Shown here: in pieces, positions 1 through 8,567 of the stretch
How positions within the stretch are numbered: the stretch's first letter is position 1
Layout of the letters: each line of letters begins with the position of its first letter
Source: Streptomyces sp. NRRL S-87
GTDB taxonomy: Bacteria > Actinomycetota > Actinomycetes > Streptomycetales > Streptomycetaceae
Direction of reading: 5' to 3'
Length of the DNA: 64,000 bases
Assembly (NCBI RefSeq): GCF_000719335.1
Contig: NZ_JOGB01000011.1
Coordinates: 1-64,000, forward strand
Program-made: the position numbers and the translations under genes
The notes under the pieces: generated by a model
What the model saw: the letters and a program-made list of their open reading frames with translations, nothing else
Databases searched by the model: none
What the model was told of the DNA's origin: nothing

Positions 1-38
1 CCCCCACACAGACCCCCCGACTGGGGCAGGATGCGGGC

Positions 39-956
39 ATGCGGATCGCTGTCACCGGTTCGACCGGGCTCATCGGTAAGGCGCTGGTGCGCTCCCTGCG
101 GGCGGACGGGCACGAGGTGGTGCGGCTGGTGCGCAGGCCGCCCGCCGCTCCCGACGAACTGACGTGGGACCCCAAGCGCGGTTACGTCGCCGAGCCCGGC
201 CTGGCCGACTGCGACGCGGTGGTGCACCTCGCGGGCGCCGGGATCGGGGACCACCGGTGGACGGACGCGTACAAGAAGGAGATCCGCGACAGCCGCGTCC
301 TGGGCACCCGTACCATCGCCGAGGCCGTCGCCACGCTGCCCGACCCGCCGCGCGTGCTGGTCAGCGCCTCGGGCGTGGGCTACTACGGCGACGGGGGCGA
401 CCGGGTCCTGGACGAGGAGTCCCCCGCGGGAGCGGGCTTCCTGCCCACCGTGTGCGCGGAATGGGAGGCGGCCACGGCCCCGGCCGCGGCGGCCGGCGTG
501 CGGACCGTGCTGGCCCGCAACGGCCTGGTGGTGTCGGGCTCCGGCGGGGCGTGGGGCCGGATGTGGCCGCTGTTCCGGCTGGGGCTGGGCGGACGGTTGG
601 GGAGTGGGCGCCAGTACTGGAGCTGGATCTCGCTGCGCGACCACATCGCGGCGCTGCGCTTCCTGATCGAGGACTCGGCGCTCGCGGGGCCCGTGAACCT
701 GACCGGTCCGCTGCCGGCCACCAACCGCGAGGTGACCGCGGCCATGGGGCACGTGCTGCACCGCCCGACGGTGTGCGCGGTACCCGAGTTCGCGTTGCGG
801 CTCGTCCTGGGCGAACTCGCCCAGGACGTGTTGGGCAGTCAGCGGGCGGTACCGAAGCGGCTGGTGGCCGCCAGCTTCGCGTTCACGGACGGGACGATCG
901 AGTCCGCCCTGCGGGCGGCACTCGACGAGAACGCCGCCGACCACAGCCGACGCTGA
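39..956 (+). CDS. TIGR01777-family NAD-dependent epimerase-like protein (SDR39U1 type)
   Basis: The 305-residue protein opens with a Rossmann nucleotide-binding motif (TGSTGLIG, residues 6-13) and carries the family segments SASGVGYYGD (about 109-118) and WSWISLRDH (about 197-205). These are typical of the short-chain dehydrogenase 39U1/TIGR01777 group, cytoplasmic proteins of unsettled substrate; the E. coli relative is YfcH. Length is normal for the family. The ATG at 39 has no Shine-Dalgarno, but CAGGAT ends 7 nt before it, so the message may be leaderless. It stands alone ahead of an FAD oxidoreductase. Family assignment is firm; the reaction is unknown. Confidence 0.9.
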   Translation: MRIAVTGSTGLIGKALVRSLRADGHEVVRLVRRPPAAPDELTWDPKRGYVAEPGLADCDAVVHLAGAGIGDHRWTDAYKKEIRDSRVLGTRTIAEAVATLPDPPRVLVSASGVGYYGDGGDRVLDEESPAGAGFLPTVCAEWEAATAPAAAAGVRTVLARNGLVVSGSGGAWGRMWPLFRLGLGGRLGSGRQYWSWISLRDHIAALRFLIEDSALAGPVNLTGPLPATNREVTAAMGHVLHRPTVCAVPEFALRLVLGELAQDVLGSQRAVPKRLVAASFAFTDGTIESALRAALDENAADHSRR

Positions 957-1333
957 CGCGGGCGCGTCGTCGCGGCACTCGCCGCGACGCCCCGCGGCCC
1001 TACCCCGCGGCCAGCGCCCCGCGACCCAACCCCGCGGCCCTACCCCGCGCCCCGCTCCCCACGGCCCGCACCCGACCCACTCCTGACCTCTCGCCCACCC
1101 CTCCCACCGGACACCCCTCCCACCGGACACCCCCACCCGCGTCTGCGCCCCACCCCACCAGTACCAGCCACCCCGCGCGCCCACGGCCGACCGAATACGA
1201 CCGCCGTGCGACCGGCGTGCGACCGTATGCGACCGGACTTGCGCCCATTCTCGTACCGGACTCGGGTTCTGCTGGAGCCCGTTGGGGGAAGGAGGATCCC
1301 CACACCAGCCGCGCCGACCTCGGGGAGGGGCAC
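957..1333. other. Intergenic low-complexity stretch with short repeats
   Basis: No credible gene is seen. The stretch is C-rich and holds a repeated CCCCGCGGCCCTACCCCGCG block (two copies around 1000-1050), a 16-nt tandem repeat (ACCCCTCCCACCGGAC, from 1097 and 1113), and three 11-nt-phased copies of TGCGACCG at 1207, 1218 and 1229 just upstream of the next gene. Confidence 0.6.
1207..1236 (+). repeat. Three 11-nt-phased TGCGACCG repeats
   Basis: TGCGACCG occurs three times with starts 11 nt apart, so all copies lie on one face of the helix. They sit about 100 nt upstream of the FAD oxidoreductase start. This spacing is what a cooperative regulator site looks like, but a chance GC-rich minisatellite is possible. 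Confidence 0.5.
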
Positions 1334-2572
1334 GTGCTCAGCAGCGCACATCACGCGGACGTCGTCATCGTGGGAGCGGGAGTCTCCGGACTCGCGGCCG
1401 CGCACCACCTCATCGGCGCCGGAGTCAACGTCACCGTGCTGGAAGCGGCGGACGGACCGGGCGGCCGGATGGCCACCGAGACCGTCGACGGGTTCCGGCT
1501 CGACCGGATCGGCCAGTTGCTCAACACCTCGTACCCGGAGCTCAGCCGCACTCCGGGGCTGACCGGCCTCGTCCTGCGGCCGTTCACCCCGGGCGTCCTG
1601 GTCTGCGGGGAGGGCGGCCGGCAGCAGCGGGTCGGCGGCACGCGCACGGCCGCCCGCGCCCTGGCCAGCGGCTCGTTCCTGAACGCGGCGCTGGCCCGGC
1701 TGGCCGCCGTACCCGTGGACCGGCTGCTGGCGCGGCCCGAGCGGACCGCCCTCGCCGCCCTGCCGCGCCCCTTCTCGGGGGTCCTCAAGCCCCTGCTCGC
1801 TACGCTCCTCAGCGACGCCGAGCTCGGTACGTCCAGCCGGTGCGCGGACCTGGCGCTGCGCGGCTTCGCGCGCGGGCGGCTGGCCGTGCCCGAGGGCGGC
1901 GCGGCCGCCCTGCCCGACCTGCTGGCGGCGGGGCTGCCGCCCGGCACGCTGCGCACCGGGGTACGGGTGCGGTCCGTGTCGACGAGCGTGGTGCGGACCG
2001 CCGACCACGGCGACTTCCGGTGCCGGGCAGTACTGCTGGCCACGGGGGCGCGGGCGGCCGCGGAACTGCTGCCGGGGCTGCGGGTGCCGGAGTTCCACGA
2101 GGTCAGCGTGTTCCACCACACCGTGCCGGCGGGGGCGGCGGCGCCGCTGGACGCGTCGCTGCTGCTGGAGGGCGACGGGCGCGGGCCCGTGGCGCACTCG
2201 GCCGTCATGTCCGCCGTCGACCCGCTGCGGGCCCCGGCCGGACGGGCGCTGGTCTCCTCCACCGTGCTCGGGCGGCCGCCCGCCGAGTCGGTCGTCCGGG
2301 CGCACCTGGCGTTCCTGTACGGGCCTGGCGCGGCCGTGTGGGAACCGCTGGCGATGCACCACACGCGGGAGGCGGTGCCGGCGATGCCGCCGCCGCACGA
2401 TCTGCGGCGCCCGGTGCGGGTGCTGTCGGGTCTGTACGTGTGCGGCGACCACCGGGACACGAACACGGTCCAGGGGGCCCTGTTCTCGGCCCGGCGCGCG
2501 GTGCAGTCGGTGCTGCGTGACTTCGGGGTGCCGGCCGCGGAGCCGCCGGTGCCGATGCCTGCGGCTGCCTGA
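1334..2572 (+). CDS. NAD(P)/FAD-dependent amine-oxidase-like flavoprotein
   Basis: The GTG at 1334 is chosen because GGGGAGGGG lies just upstream (1322-1330) and the dinucleotide fold begins at once: VVIVGAGVSGLAAAHHL near residues 9-25, followed by an acidic residue ending the second strand and a GGR motif (GPGGRMATE). The C-terminal GLYVCGDHRDTNTVQGALFS segment is the second FAD-contact motif of the amine oxidase/protoporphyrinogen oxidase/phytoene desaturase superfamily. At 412 residues it is of usual size and has no membrane segment. Substrate cannot be read from sequence. The reading frame stays open far upstream, but that part is GC-rich noise. Confidence 0.85.
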   Translation: MLSSAHHADVVIVGAGVSGLAAAHHLIGAGVNVTVLEAADGPGGRMATETVDGFRLDRIGQLLNTSYPELSRTPGLTGLVLRPFTPGVLVCGEGGRQQRVGGTRTAARALASGSFLNAALARLAAVPVDRLLARPERTALAALPRPFSGVLKPLLATLLSDAELGTSSRCADLALRGFARGRLAVPEGGAAALPDLLAAGLPPGTLRTGVRVRSVSTSVVRTADHGDFRCRAVLLATGARAAAELLPGLRVPEFHEVSVFHHTVPAGAAAPLDASLLLEGDGRGPVAHSAVMSAVDPLRAPAGRALVSSTVLGRPPAESVVRAHLAFLYGPGAAVWEPLAMHHTREAVPAMPPPHDLRRPVRVLSGLYVCGDHRDTNTVQGALFSARRAVQSVLRDFGVPAAEPPVPMPAAA

Positions 2573-3022
2573 GCGGGCCCGTCTCCCGGTCCGCCCCTTC
2601 GCCGGGCGGGGTCGTGGCGATCCACCGGCGCCCCGGGCCGGCCGGGCAACGCCGCGGCCCTGCGGGGCGGTTCCCCCACCCACCCTCCACCCTTCCCCCG
2701 TTCCCCGGGCTCCGCCCCGGGCCCACCCGGCGCCCCGCGCCGGACCCACCCGGCCCCCCGGACCCACCCGGACCCCCGGACCCACCCAGCGCCCCAGACC
2801 TCACCCGGCGCTCCGCCCCGGACCCACCCGGCGCCCCGCGCCGGCCTCCCGGGGCTCCGCCCCCGACCCGCGCCTCAAACGCCGGCGAGGCTGGAACTCC
2901 CGGAACCGGGACGGGAGGGGCCGGAAGATCCAGCCCGCGGGGGGGAGCGACGCGGTCGGCCTGCGCGCGGGCACCGGAGAGCGGTGCCCGCTTTTGACCG
3001 CACCCGGCGCGCAGCGCCAGGT
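2573..3022. other. Convergent intergenic region with degenerate Pro/Arg-type repeats
   Basis: Between two converging genes, 2690-2860 consists of imperfect 12-15 nt units related to GGACCCACCCGG and GCGCCCCGCGCC. No gene is supported. A terminator hairpin lies at its right end (2968-2996). Confidence 0.6.
2968..2996 (+). terminator. Intrinsic terminator after the FAD oxidoreductase
   Basis: A perfect 9-bp stem (CGGGCACCG / CGGTGCCCG) with a 5-nt loop is followed by CTTTTGA. It separates the converging oxidoreductase and regulator genes and may work in both directions. Confidence 0.65.
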
Positions 3023-4459
3023 CTACGGCAAGGAGGCGACCCGGTCGCGGTACGTGCGGACGGCGGCGGCGTCGCGGTACGGCTCCAGCCGCCGCTCGAA
3101 GTCCCGCACGTACTCGACCGCCCGCACCGACCGCATCTCCGTGGCCTGCTGCGCAGCCTCCGCCCCCAGCGCGCACGCCTGGTCCAGCTCACCCAGCCCC
3201 AACCGCGCCGAGGCCAGTACGACGCGGCAGAAGAGCCGGGAGCGCGCGTAGCCGGGGGCGCGCAGCTGGAGGGAGCGCTCGGCGTGCTGCGCCGCGGCCC
3301 GGTACTGCTGGAGGTCCCGGTGCGCGTGCGCGAACTCGTCCGCCAGCTGCGCCTCGTCGAAGAACCGCGCCCAGTGCGGCACGTCGTCCCCCGGCCGCGC
3401 CGCCCCCAGCGTCCGCTCGGCCCGCACCAGCGACGCCGTGCACGCCCGCACCTCGCCCAGCACGCCGTGCCCGCGCGCCTCCGCCGCGTGCAGCAGCGCC
3501 TGCACCACCGGCGGGGCGCCGGTGCCCACGCCCTGCTGCGCGACCCGGGTGAGCTGCACCGCCTCCCGGCCGTGCCCGAGGTAGACCGCCTGCCGGCTCA
3601 TGGTGACGAGGACGTACGACCCGTACGGCCGGTCCCCCGCGGCCTGCGCGAGCCGCAGCGCCTGTACGAAGTACCGCTGGGCCAGCCCGTGTGCGGCGAT
3701 GTCGTACGAGGTCCAGCCCGCGAGCCGGGTCAGGTCGGCGGCGGCTGCGAACAGCCGCCGCCCTGTCGCCTCCCCGTAGGTGCCGCGCAGCATCGGCTCG
3801 GCCTCGTGCTCGAGGTAGCGCACCAGCGCCTGGCGGGCGTGCCCGCCGCCGTAGGCCTGGTCCAGCGTCCGGAACAGCTCGCCCACCGAGCGCAGCGCGG
3901 CGATGTCCCCGCCGGTCACGCGCTGTCCGGGCCCGCGGTCGACGGCCCGCTGCCGGGGCACGGTGAAGCGCCCCTGGCCGGGGACGCGCGCGACGGCCGA
4001 GTCGCCGCGGCCCACCCGCTCGTCCGGGCGGCCGATGAGCCAGTCGCGGCTGGGGACGACCAGGCCGGCCGGGGTGAAGGCGATCTTGCGGAGTTCGGCG
4101 TGGCTTCCGGAATCCTTGCGCCACAGCCCGCTCGCGATGTCCACGGCCTCCTCGGGCGTGGCCGCGAACTCCAGGCCCGCGTAGACCGGGGCGCAGGCGT
4201 CGAGGCCGAGGTCCTGGGCGGAGAGCCGGCGGCCGAGGCGCCGCGTGAAGACCTCCGCGATCAGTGCGGGGGTGGTGCCGCGCGGCTGCTGCCCGCGCAG
4301 CCACCGGGTCACGGAGGTCTTGTCGTACCGCAGGTCGAGGCCGTGTTCCAGGCCGAGCTGGTCGACCCTGCGGGCCAGCCCGGCATTGGAGAAGCCCGCT
4401 TCCGCGATCAGGGCCGCGAGCTGCCGGTTGGGGACGCGCTGCGGGGGTCGTTCCGTCAT
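3023..4459 (-). CDS. HTH/TPR transcriptional regulator of the NsdA-like Streptomyces family
   Basis: The 478-residue protein starts at the ATG at 4459 (MTERPPQRVPNRQLAALI), with GTGGAG close upstream. Residues about 10-75 form a Cro/C1-like helix-turn-helix (AEAGFSNAGLARRVDQLG ... KTSVTRWLRGQQPR). The rest is helical, Ala/Leu-rich TPR-like sequence (about 190-470). This architecture is the one of the Streptomyces regulators NsdA and NsdB, which repress sporulation or antibiotic synthesis. Membership of that broad family is likely, but which paralog this is cannot be said. It is divergent from a small zinc-ribbon gene, with a 217-bp shared upstream region. A longer frame to 4723 adds residues unlike the family and is rejected. 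Confidence 0.8.
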   Translation of the reverse strand: MTERPPQRVPNRQLAALIAEAGFSNAGLARRVDQLGLEHGLDLRYDKTSVTRWLRGQQPRGTTPALIAEVFTRRLGRRLSAQDLGLDACAPVYAGLEFAATPEEAVDIASGLWRKDSGSHAELRKIAFTPAGLVVPSRDWLIGRPDERVGRGDSAVARVPGQGRFTVPRQRAVDRGPGQRVTGGDIAALRSVGELFRTLDQAYGGGHARQALVRYLEHEAEPMLRGTYGEATGRRLFAAAADLTRLAGWTSYDIAAHGLAQRYFVQALRLAQAAGDRPYGSYVLVTMSRQAVYLGHGREAVQLTRVAQQGVGTGAPPVVQALLHAAEARGHGVLGEVRACTASLVRAERTLGAARPGDDVPHWARFFDEAQLADEFAHAHRDLQQYRAAAQHAERSLQLRAPGYARSRLFCRVVLASARLGLGELDQACALGAEAAQQATEMRSVRAVEYVRDFERRLEPYRDAAAVRTYRDRVASLP

Positions 4460-4496
4460 CGGCTCCACGGTCTCCTGACTTCCGGACCGCTGCTGC

Positions 4497-4551
4497 CCGG
4501 TCCTGTGCGGACCACTGCCCGGTCCTCTGCGGGCCCTGCCCGGCCCTGTGA
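4497..4551. repeat. About 21-nt direct repeats upstream of the HTH/TPR regulator
   Basis: Three imperfect copies of GCCCGGTCCTGTGCGGACC occur at roughly 21-nt period in the divergent region, about 40-90 nt upstream of the regulator's start. Two helical turns of spacing would suit an operator; this is a guess from spacing alone. Confidence 0.4.
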
Positions 4552-4663
4552 ACGGCGTGAATGTAGCGGCCATCCCGGCCTTTCCCGCCCGCTCTGCCCC
4601 ACATTCATCCGATCGTGCGAAGAACTCGCCCGCCCCTTTACGGATCACCCCTACGCCCTTGCG

Positions 4664-4669
4664 TACGCT
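4664..4669 (+). promoter_or_regulatory. -10 box of a probable leaderless promoter
   Basis: TACGCT ends 7 nt before the ATG of the zinc-ribbon gene, with no Shine-Dalgarno in between, so transcription would begin at or next to the start codon. Confidence 0.5.
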
Positions 4670-4676
4670 GCCGGGC

Positions 4677-4931
4677 ATGAACCCGCACGACCCCGTCCAC
4701 GCACCGCAGGCCCCGGAGATCACCGAGGCGGAGTGCCGCCGGTGCGGGACCCTGATCGCCGGGTTGGACGGGCGCTACGCGTGCGGCGTGTGCGGCTGGG
4801 TGAACGACCACTCGGAGGGGCACCGGGCGCTGCCCCGGGCCGAGGACGACCCCGACTTCCCGCGCGGTCGGCGGCGCAGGCCGCAGCTCCCGCCGGAGCT
4901 CGCGGAACCGGCCCCGGCGATCGGCCCCTGA
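4677..4931 (+). CDS. Small zinc-ribbon protein (84 aa)
   Basis: The reading from ATG 4677 shows two CxxC knuckles (CRRCG near residue 19 and CGVCGW near 34), enough for one Zn(Cys)4 ribbon, followed by a charged Pro/Arg-rich tail. No signal peptide or membrane segment is seen, so it is probably a cytoplasmic nucleic-acid- or protein-binding factor. It is divergent from the HTH/TPR regulator. The start is chosen because the conserved-looking part begins there and a TACGCT box lies 7 nt upstream. Function unknown. Confidence 0.7.
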   Translation: MNPHDPVHAPQAPEITEAECRRCGTLIAGLDGRYACGVCGWVNDHSEGHRALPRAEDDPDFPRGRRRRPQLPPELAEPAPAIGP

Positions 4932-5105
4932 CCTCGACCCCTGACCTCGACCGTCCCCTGAGCTCGGTCCCTGAGCTCGGCCCCTGAGCTCGGTCCCTGA
5001 GCTCGGTCCCTGGACCTCGGCCCCTGACCTCGGCCCCTGACCTCGGTCCCTGAACCTCGGCCCCTGACCTCGGTCCCTGAACCTCGGACCCTGACCTCGG
5101 ACGCT
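4932..5105. repeat. 13-nt minisatellite (about 13 copies)
   Basis: The array is built of tandem units of CCCTGAGCTCGGT and close variants (CCCTGACCTCGGC), some with an extra A. It starts right after the zinc-ribbon stop. It has no gene and lies between that gene and lipB. Confidence 0.85.
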
Positions 5106-5247
5106 GTCCGGCGTCCCGCACCTCGGCCCTTCCCCGGACGTGCCCCTCCCCGCCCCCGGCGGCCCGCCCCGGGGCCCCGCGAGGGCCCGCCGTACCCTGG
5201 GTGGGTGCGGTATGCACGCACAGCCGTTTCAACGAGGAGGCGCTGCG

Positions 5248-6096
5248 GTGGCTGAGCTGCGGTTTGTCCGTCTGGGCTTCGGTTCGGAGTCCGTCGAGTA
5301 CACCGAGGCGTGGGAGGAGCAGCGCCGGGTCCACGCCGCCCGCTTCGCGGACGAGATCGGCGACACCTGCCTGCTGCTGGAGCACCCGCCGGTCTACACC
5401 GCCGGCCGCCGCACGGCGGACAGCGAGCGCCCGCTGGACGGCACCCCCGTCATCGACGTCGACCGCGGCGGGAAGATCACCTGGCACGGGCCGGGCCAGC
5501 TGGTCGGCTACCCGATCATGAAGCTGCCGCGTCCCGTGGACGTGGTCGCCCACGTGCGCCGCCTCGAAGAGGCCCTCATCCGCACCGCCGCCGAGTTCGG
5601 CGTGGAGACCACCCGCGTCGAGGGCCGGTCGGGCGTGTGGGTGCTCGGCGACCCGGTGGACCAGCGCCCGTCCCCGGGCGGCCTGGAGCTGGACTTCGAC
5701 CCTCGGCTGGCGGACGAGGAGTTCGACCCGCGGCTGAACGGCCCCGAGTACGCCCCCTCCAACGCCGGCCAGCGCCGCGAGGACCGCAAGCTCGCCGCCA
5801 TCGGCATCCGCGTCGCCAAGGGCGTCACGATGCACGGATTCGCGCTCAACGTGAATCCCGACGCGACCTGGTTCGACCGGATCATCCCGTGCGGGATCCG
5901 CGACGCCGGTGTGACGTCCCTCTCGGAGGAACTGGGCAAGGAGATCACCATCGCCGACGTCCTGCCGGTGGCCGAACGCCACCTGGCGGAGGTCATGGCC
6001 GACGCGACGCTGGCCCCGCGCGAGGTGCCGCACCCCGCCGCACGGGCCTCCGCGGAGCCCGCGGCCGCCCCGGCCCCCGAGGCGACCCCGGCCTGA
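5248..6096 (+). CDS. lipB: Octanoyl-[acyl-carrier-protein]:protein octanoyltransferase LipB
   Basis: LipB moves the octanoyl chain from acyl-carrier protein to lipoyl domains, the first step of lipoate synthesis. The GTG at 5248 is selected by AGGAGG seven nt upstream (5235-5240). The family signature [17 protein letters not shown] sits at about residues 73-89. The catalytic pair is Cys215 (in IIPCGIRD) and Lys181 (in [10 protein letters not shown]). Between about residues 136 and 178 there is a 40-residue Pro/Asp-rich insertion before the catalytic Lys that I do not expect in a typical LipB, making the protein 282 residues long. lipA follows 149 bp downstream, as in other Streptomyces. Confidence 0.95.
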   Translation: MAELRFVRLGFGSESVEYTEAWEEQRRVHAARFADEIGDTCLLLEHPPVYTAGRRTADSERPLDGTPVIDVDRGGKITWHGPGQLVGYPIMKLPRPVDVVAHVRRLEEALIRTAAEFGVETTRVEGRSGVWVLGDPVDQRPSPGGLELDFDPRLADEEFDPRLNGPEYAPSNAGQRREDRKLAAIGIRVAKGVTMHGFALNVNPDATWFDRIIPCGIRDAGVTSLSEELGKEITIADVLPVAERHLAEVMADATLAPREVPHPAARASAEPAAAPAPEATPA

Positions 6097-6245
6097 CCCG
6101 ACCGGACCTACCGACGGGTAGGCCGGTCCCCGGTCCGACCCGGGAATGCCTCCGCGCAGTCTCAGGTTGGCCGGACGTAAGAGCGTACGAATAACGGGCG
6201 TACCCTGGTGGGCGCCGAGGAATCAAAAGTCACAGGGAGCCGGTC

Positions 6246-7193
6246 GTGTCCGCAGTCGCACCCGACGGACGCAAGATGCTGCGCCTCGAGGTCCGTAACG
6301 CCCAGACCCCCATCGAGCGCAAGCCCGAGTGGATCAAGACCCGGGCGAAGATGGGTCCCGAGTACAAGGCGATGCAGAGCCTCGTGAAGAGCGAGGGCCT
6401 GCACACCGTGTGCCAGGAGGCCGGCTGTCCGAACATCTACGAATGCTGGGAGGACCGCGAGGCCACCTTCCTCATCGGCGGCGACCAGTGCACGCGGCGC
6501 TGCGACTTCTGCCAGATCGACACCGGCAAGCCCGAGGCCCTCGACCGCGACGAGCCCCGCCGCGTCGGCGAGTCCGTCGTCACGATGGACCTGAACTACG
6601 CCACCATCACCGGCGTCGCGCGCGACGACCTCGAGGACGGCGGCGCCTGGCTGTACGCCGAGACCGTGCGCCAGATCCACCAGCAGACCGCCGGTCGCGA
6701 GGGCGGCCACACCAAGGTCGAGCTGCTGGCCCCCGACTTCAACGCGGTGCCGGAGCTGCTGGAGGAGGTCTTCGCCTCCCGCCCCGAGGTCTTCGCGCAC
6801 AACGTCGAGACCGTGCCGCGGATCTTCCGCCGCATCCGGCCGGGCTTCCGGTACGAGCGCTCGCTGGAGGTCATCACCAAGGCGCGCGCGTACGGCCTGG
6901 TCACCAAGTCGAACCTCATCCTCGGCATGGGCGAGGAGCGCGAGGAGATCAGCCAGGCGCTGCGCGACCTGCACGAGGCCGGCACCGAGCTCATCACCAT
7001 CACCCAGTACCTGCGGCCCACGCCGCGGCACCACCCCGTGGAGCGCTGGGTGAAGCCGGACGAGTTCGTCGAGCTGGCGAAGGAGGCCGAGGAGATCGGC
7101 TTCTCCGGCGTGATGTCCGGCCCGCTGGTCCGGTCCTCGTACCGTGCCGGCCGCCTGTACCAGCAGGCGATGGACAAGCGCGCGAACGCCTGA
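6246..7193 (+). CDS. lipA: Lipoyl synthase LipA (radical SAM)
   Basis: LipA inserts two sulfurs into the octanoyl-lysine made by LipB. The auxiliary cluster cysteines are C56, C61 and C67 (CX4CX5C), and the radical-SAM cluster is C82, C86 and C89 (CX3CX2C), as the family requires. At 315 residues it is full length. GTG 6246 is chosen because GGGAG lies about 7 nt before it and the alignment-like N-terminus begins there. A strong terminator follows at 7213-7247, closing the lipoate unit. Confidence 0.97.
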   Translation: MSAVAPDGRKMLRLEVRNAQTPIERKPEWIKTRAKMGPEYKAMQSLVKSEGLHTVCQEAGCPNIYECWEDREATFLIGGDQCTRRCDFCQIDTGKPEALDRDEPRRVGESVVTMDLNYATITGVARDDLEDGGAWLYAETVRQIHQQTAGREGGHTKVELLAPDFNAVPELLEEVFASRPEVFAHNVETVPRIFRRIRPGFRYERSLEVITKARAYGLVTKSNLILGMGEEREEISQALRDLHEAGTELITITQYLRPTPRHHPVERWVKPDEFVELAKEAEEIGFSGVMSGPLVRSSYRAGRLYQQAMDKRANA

Positions 7194-7212
7194 CCGGCGA
7201 CCGACATGACCG

Positions 7213-7247
7213 GAAGCGGCCCGCAGGGAACCCCTGCGGGCCGCTTC
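7213..7247 (+). terminator. Terminator of lipA
   Basis: A perfect 16-bp stem (arms 7213-7228 and 7232-7247) with a 3-nt loop lies 20 nt after the lipA stop. It has no strong T tract, as is usual in Streptomyces. Confidence 0.8.
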
Positions 7248-7483
7248 GTCGTTCCCTGACCGGCGCCCTCGACGGGCCTCGGCGCCACGCCTGTGGAATG
7301 GCGCACACCGCCGCACGCAGGCGATCACCCAGCGTCACATCAGCCCCATGAGCCCCACCCGCACCATCAAGGTTTCATCACTGTTTGACCGCCGGGTCAT
7401 GCGCTGGTAACACCAGTCAGTGACGATGGCTCCACGCACCGCACACACCACGTTCAGAGCGCCACCACGAAGGGATCGTCACC

Positions 7484-7672
7484 ATGCAGGCCGCGCCCGT
7501 ACGCGCCACCGCCATCCCGACCGTCAAGGACGCGCTCCACGCGATCGAGTCGGTCCTCATGCGCACCGCCCGCCGCAACGCCTGGACCGCGGTCCTGGAG
7601 GACCGCCGCCGCGCGAGCGACCGCGTCGAAACCGAGCACGCGCTCGAGGCCGTGGCTACCCGTCTGCCGTAG
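7484..7672 (+). CDS. Small conserved-looking protein (62 aa) between lipA and the DUF4191 gene
   Basis: ATG 7484 is preceded by GAAGGGA at a fitting distance. The 62-residue product is charged and helical (KDALHAIESVLMRTARRNAW, then DRRRASDRVETEHALEAVATRL), with no cysteines, signal or membrane segment. I recall a small hypothetical gene at this place in other Streptomyces, which supports it being real. It ends 19 nt before the next gene. No function can be proposed. Confidence 0.65.
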   Translation: MQAAPVRATAIPTVKDALHAIESVLMRTARRNAWTAVLEDRRRASDRVETEHALEAVATRLP

Positions 7673-7678
7673 GACACG

Positions 7679-7684
7679 TAAACT
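7679..7684 (+). promoter_or_regulatory. Possible -10 box for the DUF4191 gene
   Basis: TAAACT lies 7 nt before ATG 7692 and there is no Shine-Dalgarno. This fits a leaderless message, although read-through from the 62-aa gene is also possible. Confidence 0.4.
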
Positions 7685-7691
7685 TCGGTTT

Positions 7692-8393
7692 ATGGCGAGG
7701 AAGGAAAACGCAGCAGCGACTGCGAACCCCGGGCGACTCAAGCAGATCGCACTGACGTACAAGATGACCCGCAAGGCCGACCCGAAGGTCGGGCTGATCG
7801 TCGCGGGCGTGGGCATCATCACCTTCGGTGTCTTCCTCGGCATCGGCTTCCTGATCGACCACCCGGTCTACCTGGGCATCCTGGGCTTCCTGGTCGCCTT
7901 CCTGGCCATGGCGATCATCTTCGGCCGACGCGCGGAGAAGGCGGCCTTCGGTCAGATGGAGGGCCAGCCGGGAGCCGCCGCGGCGGTTCTGGAGAACGTG
8001 GGCCGCGGCTGGACCACCACCCCGGCCGTCGCGATGAACCGCAACCAGGACATCGTCCACCGCGCGGTCGGCAAGGCCGGCATCGTGCTGGTGGCGGAGG
8101 GCAACCCGAACCGGGTCAAGACCCTCCTCGCCGCCGAGAAGAAGAAGATGAACCGCATCCTCCCCGACATCCCGGTCCACGACGTCATCGTGGGTACGGG
8201 CGAGGGCGAGGTCCCGCTCAAGAAGGTCCGCACCACGCTGCTGAAGCTGCCGCGCGTGCTGGCCGGCCCGCAGGTCACCACGGTCAACGACCGGCTGCGC
8301 GCGATGGGCGACCTGATGAGCAACATGCCGCTGCCGAAGGGTCCGCTGCCGGGCCGCGGCGGCGCGCGGATGCCGCGCGGCAAGATGCGCTGA
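7692..8393 (+). CDS. DUF4191 family integral membrane protein
   Basis: The 233-residue protein has a basic N-terminus, two adjacent membrane helices (about residues 37-57 and 62-80), then a soluble basic domain and a Gly/Pro/Arg-rich tail. This is the usual build of the actinobacterial DUF4191 proteins found next to lipA. Function is unknown. The cytoplasmic part contains a conserved-looking run about residues 95-190. A large hairpin follows the stop, between it and the converging RDD gene. Confidence 0.85.
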   Translation: MARKENAAATANPGRLKQIALTYKMTRKADPKVGLIVAGVGIITFGVFLGIGFLIDHPVYLGILGFLVAFLAMAIIFGRRAEKAAFGQMEGQPGAAAAVLENVGRGWTTTPAVAMNRNQDIVHRAVGKAGIVLVAEGNPNRVKTLLAAEKKKMNRILPDIPVHDVIVGTGEGEVPLKKVRTTLLKLPRVLAGPQVTTVNDRLRAMGDLMSNMPLPKGPLPGRGGARMPRGKMR

Positions 8394-8405
8394 CCACCCC
8401 CTCGT

Positions 8406-8458
8406 CGTATACGGCTGTGGCCCCGGGAACCTGGTTCCCGGGGCCACAGCCGTATACG
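8406..8458. terminator. Bidirectional terminator, 26-bp perfect inverted repeat
   Basis: The arms 8406-8431 and 8433-8458 are exact complements around a single base, giving a stem of about 24 bp. It lies just after the DUF4191 stop and faces the converging RDD gene. Confidence 0.8.
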
Positions 8459-8513
8459 GGGCACGCCGCAGAGCCGTACACCGGGCACGCCACAGCCGTG
8501 TACTGGGCACGGG
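8446..8513. repeat. Three direct copies of the right terminator arm
   Basis: Imperfect units of ACAGCCGTATACGGGGCACG begin at 8446, 8470 and 8492 (period 22-24 nt). The first overlaps the right arm of the inverted repeat, so the hairpin arm appears to have been duplicated twice. Confidence 0.65.
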
Positions 8514-8567
8514 GCCGCTGCCGGGTACGGCGGAGGAGAGCCGTGCGACGGGACGAGCGGCGGGCGG

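Noticed and set aside
1040..2785. 581-residue minus-strand frame opposite the FAD oxidoreductase
   Set aside because: It is Gly/Arg-rich shadow text, and the plus strand has FAD motifs in order.
2984..4987. 667-residue plus-strand frame opposite the HTH/TPR regulator
   Set aside because: It is antisense to the regulator, has no motif and has an Arg/Pro/Gly-rich composition.
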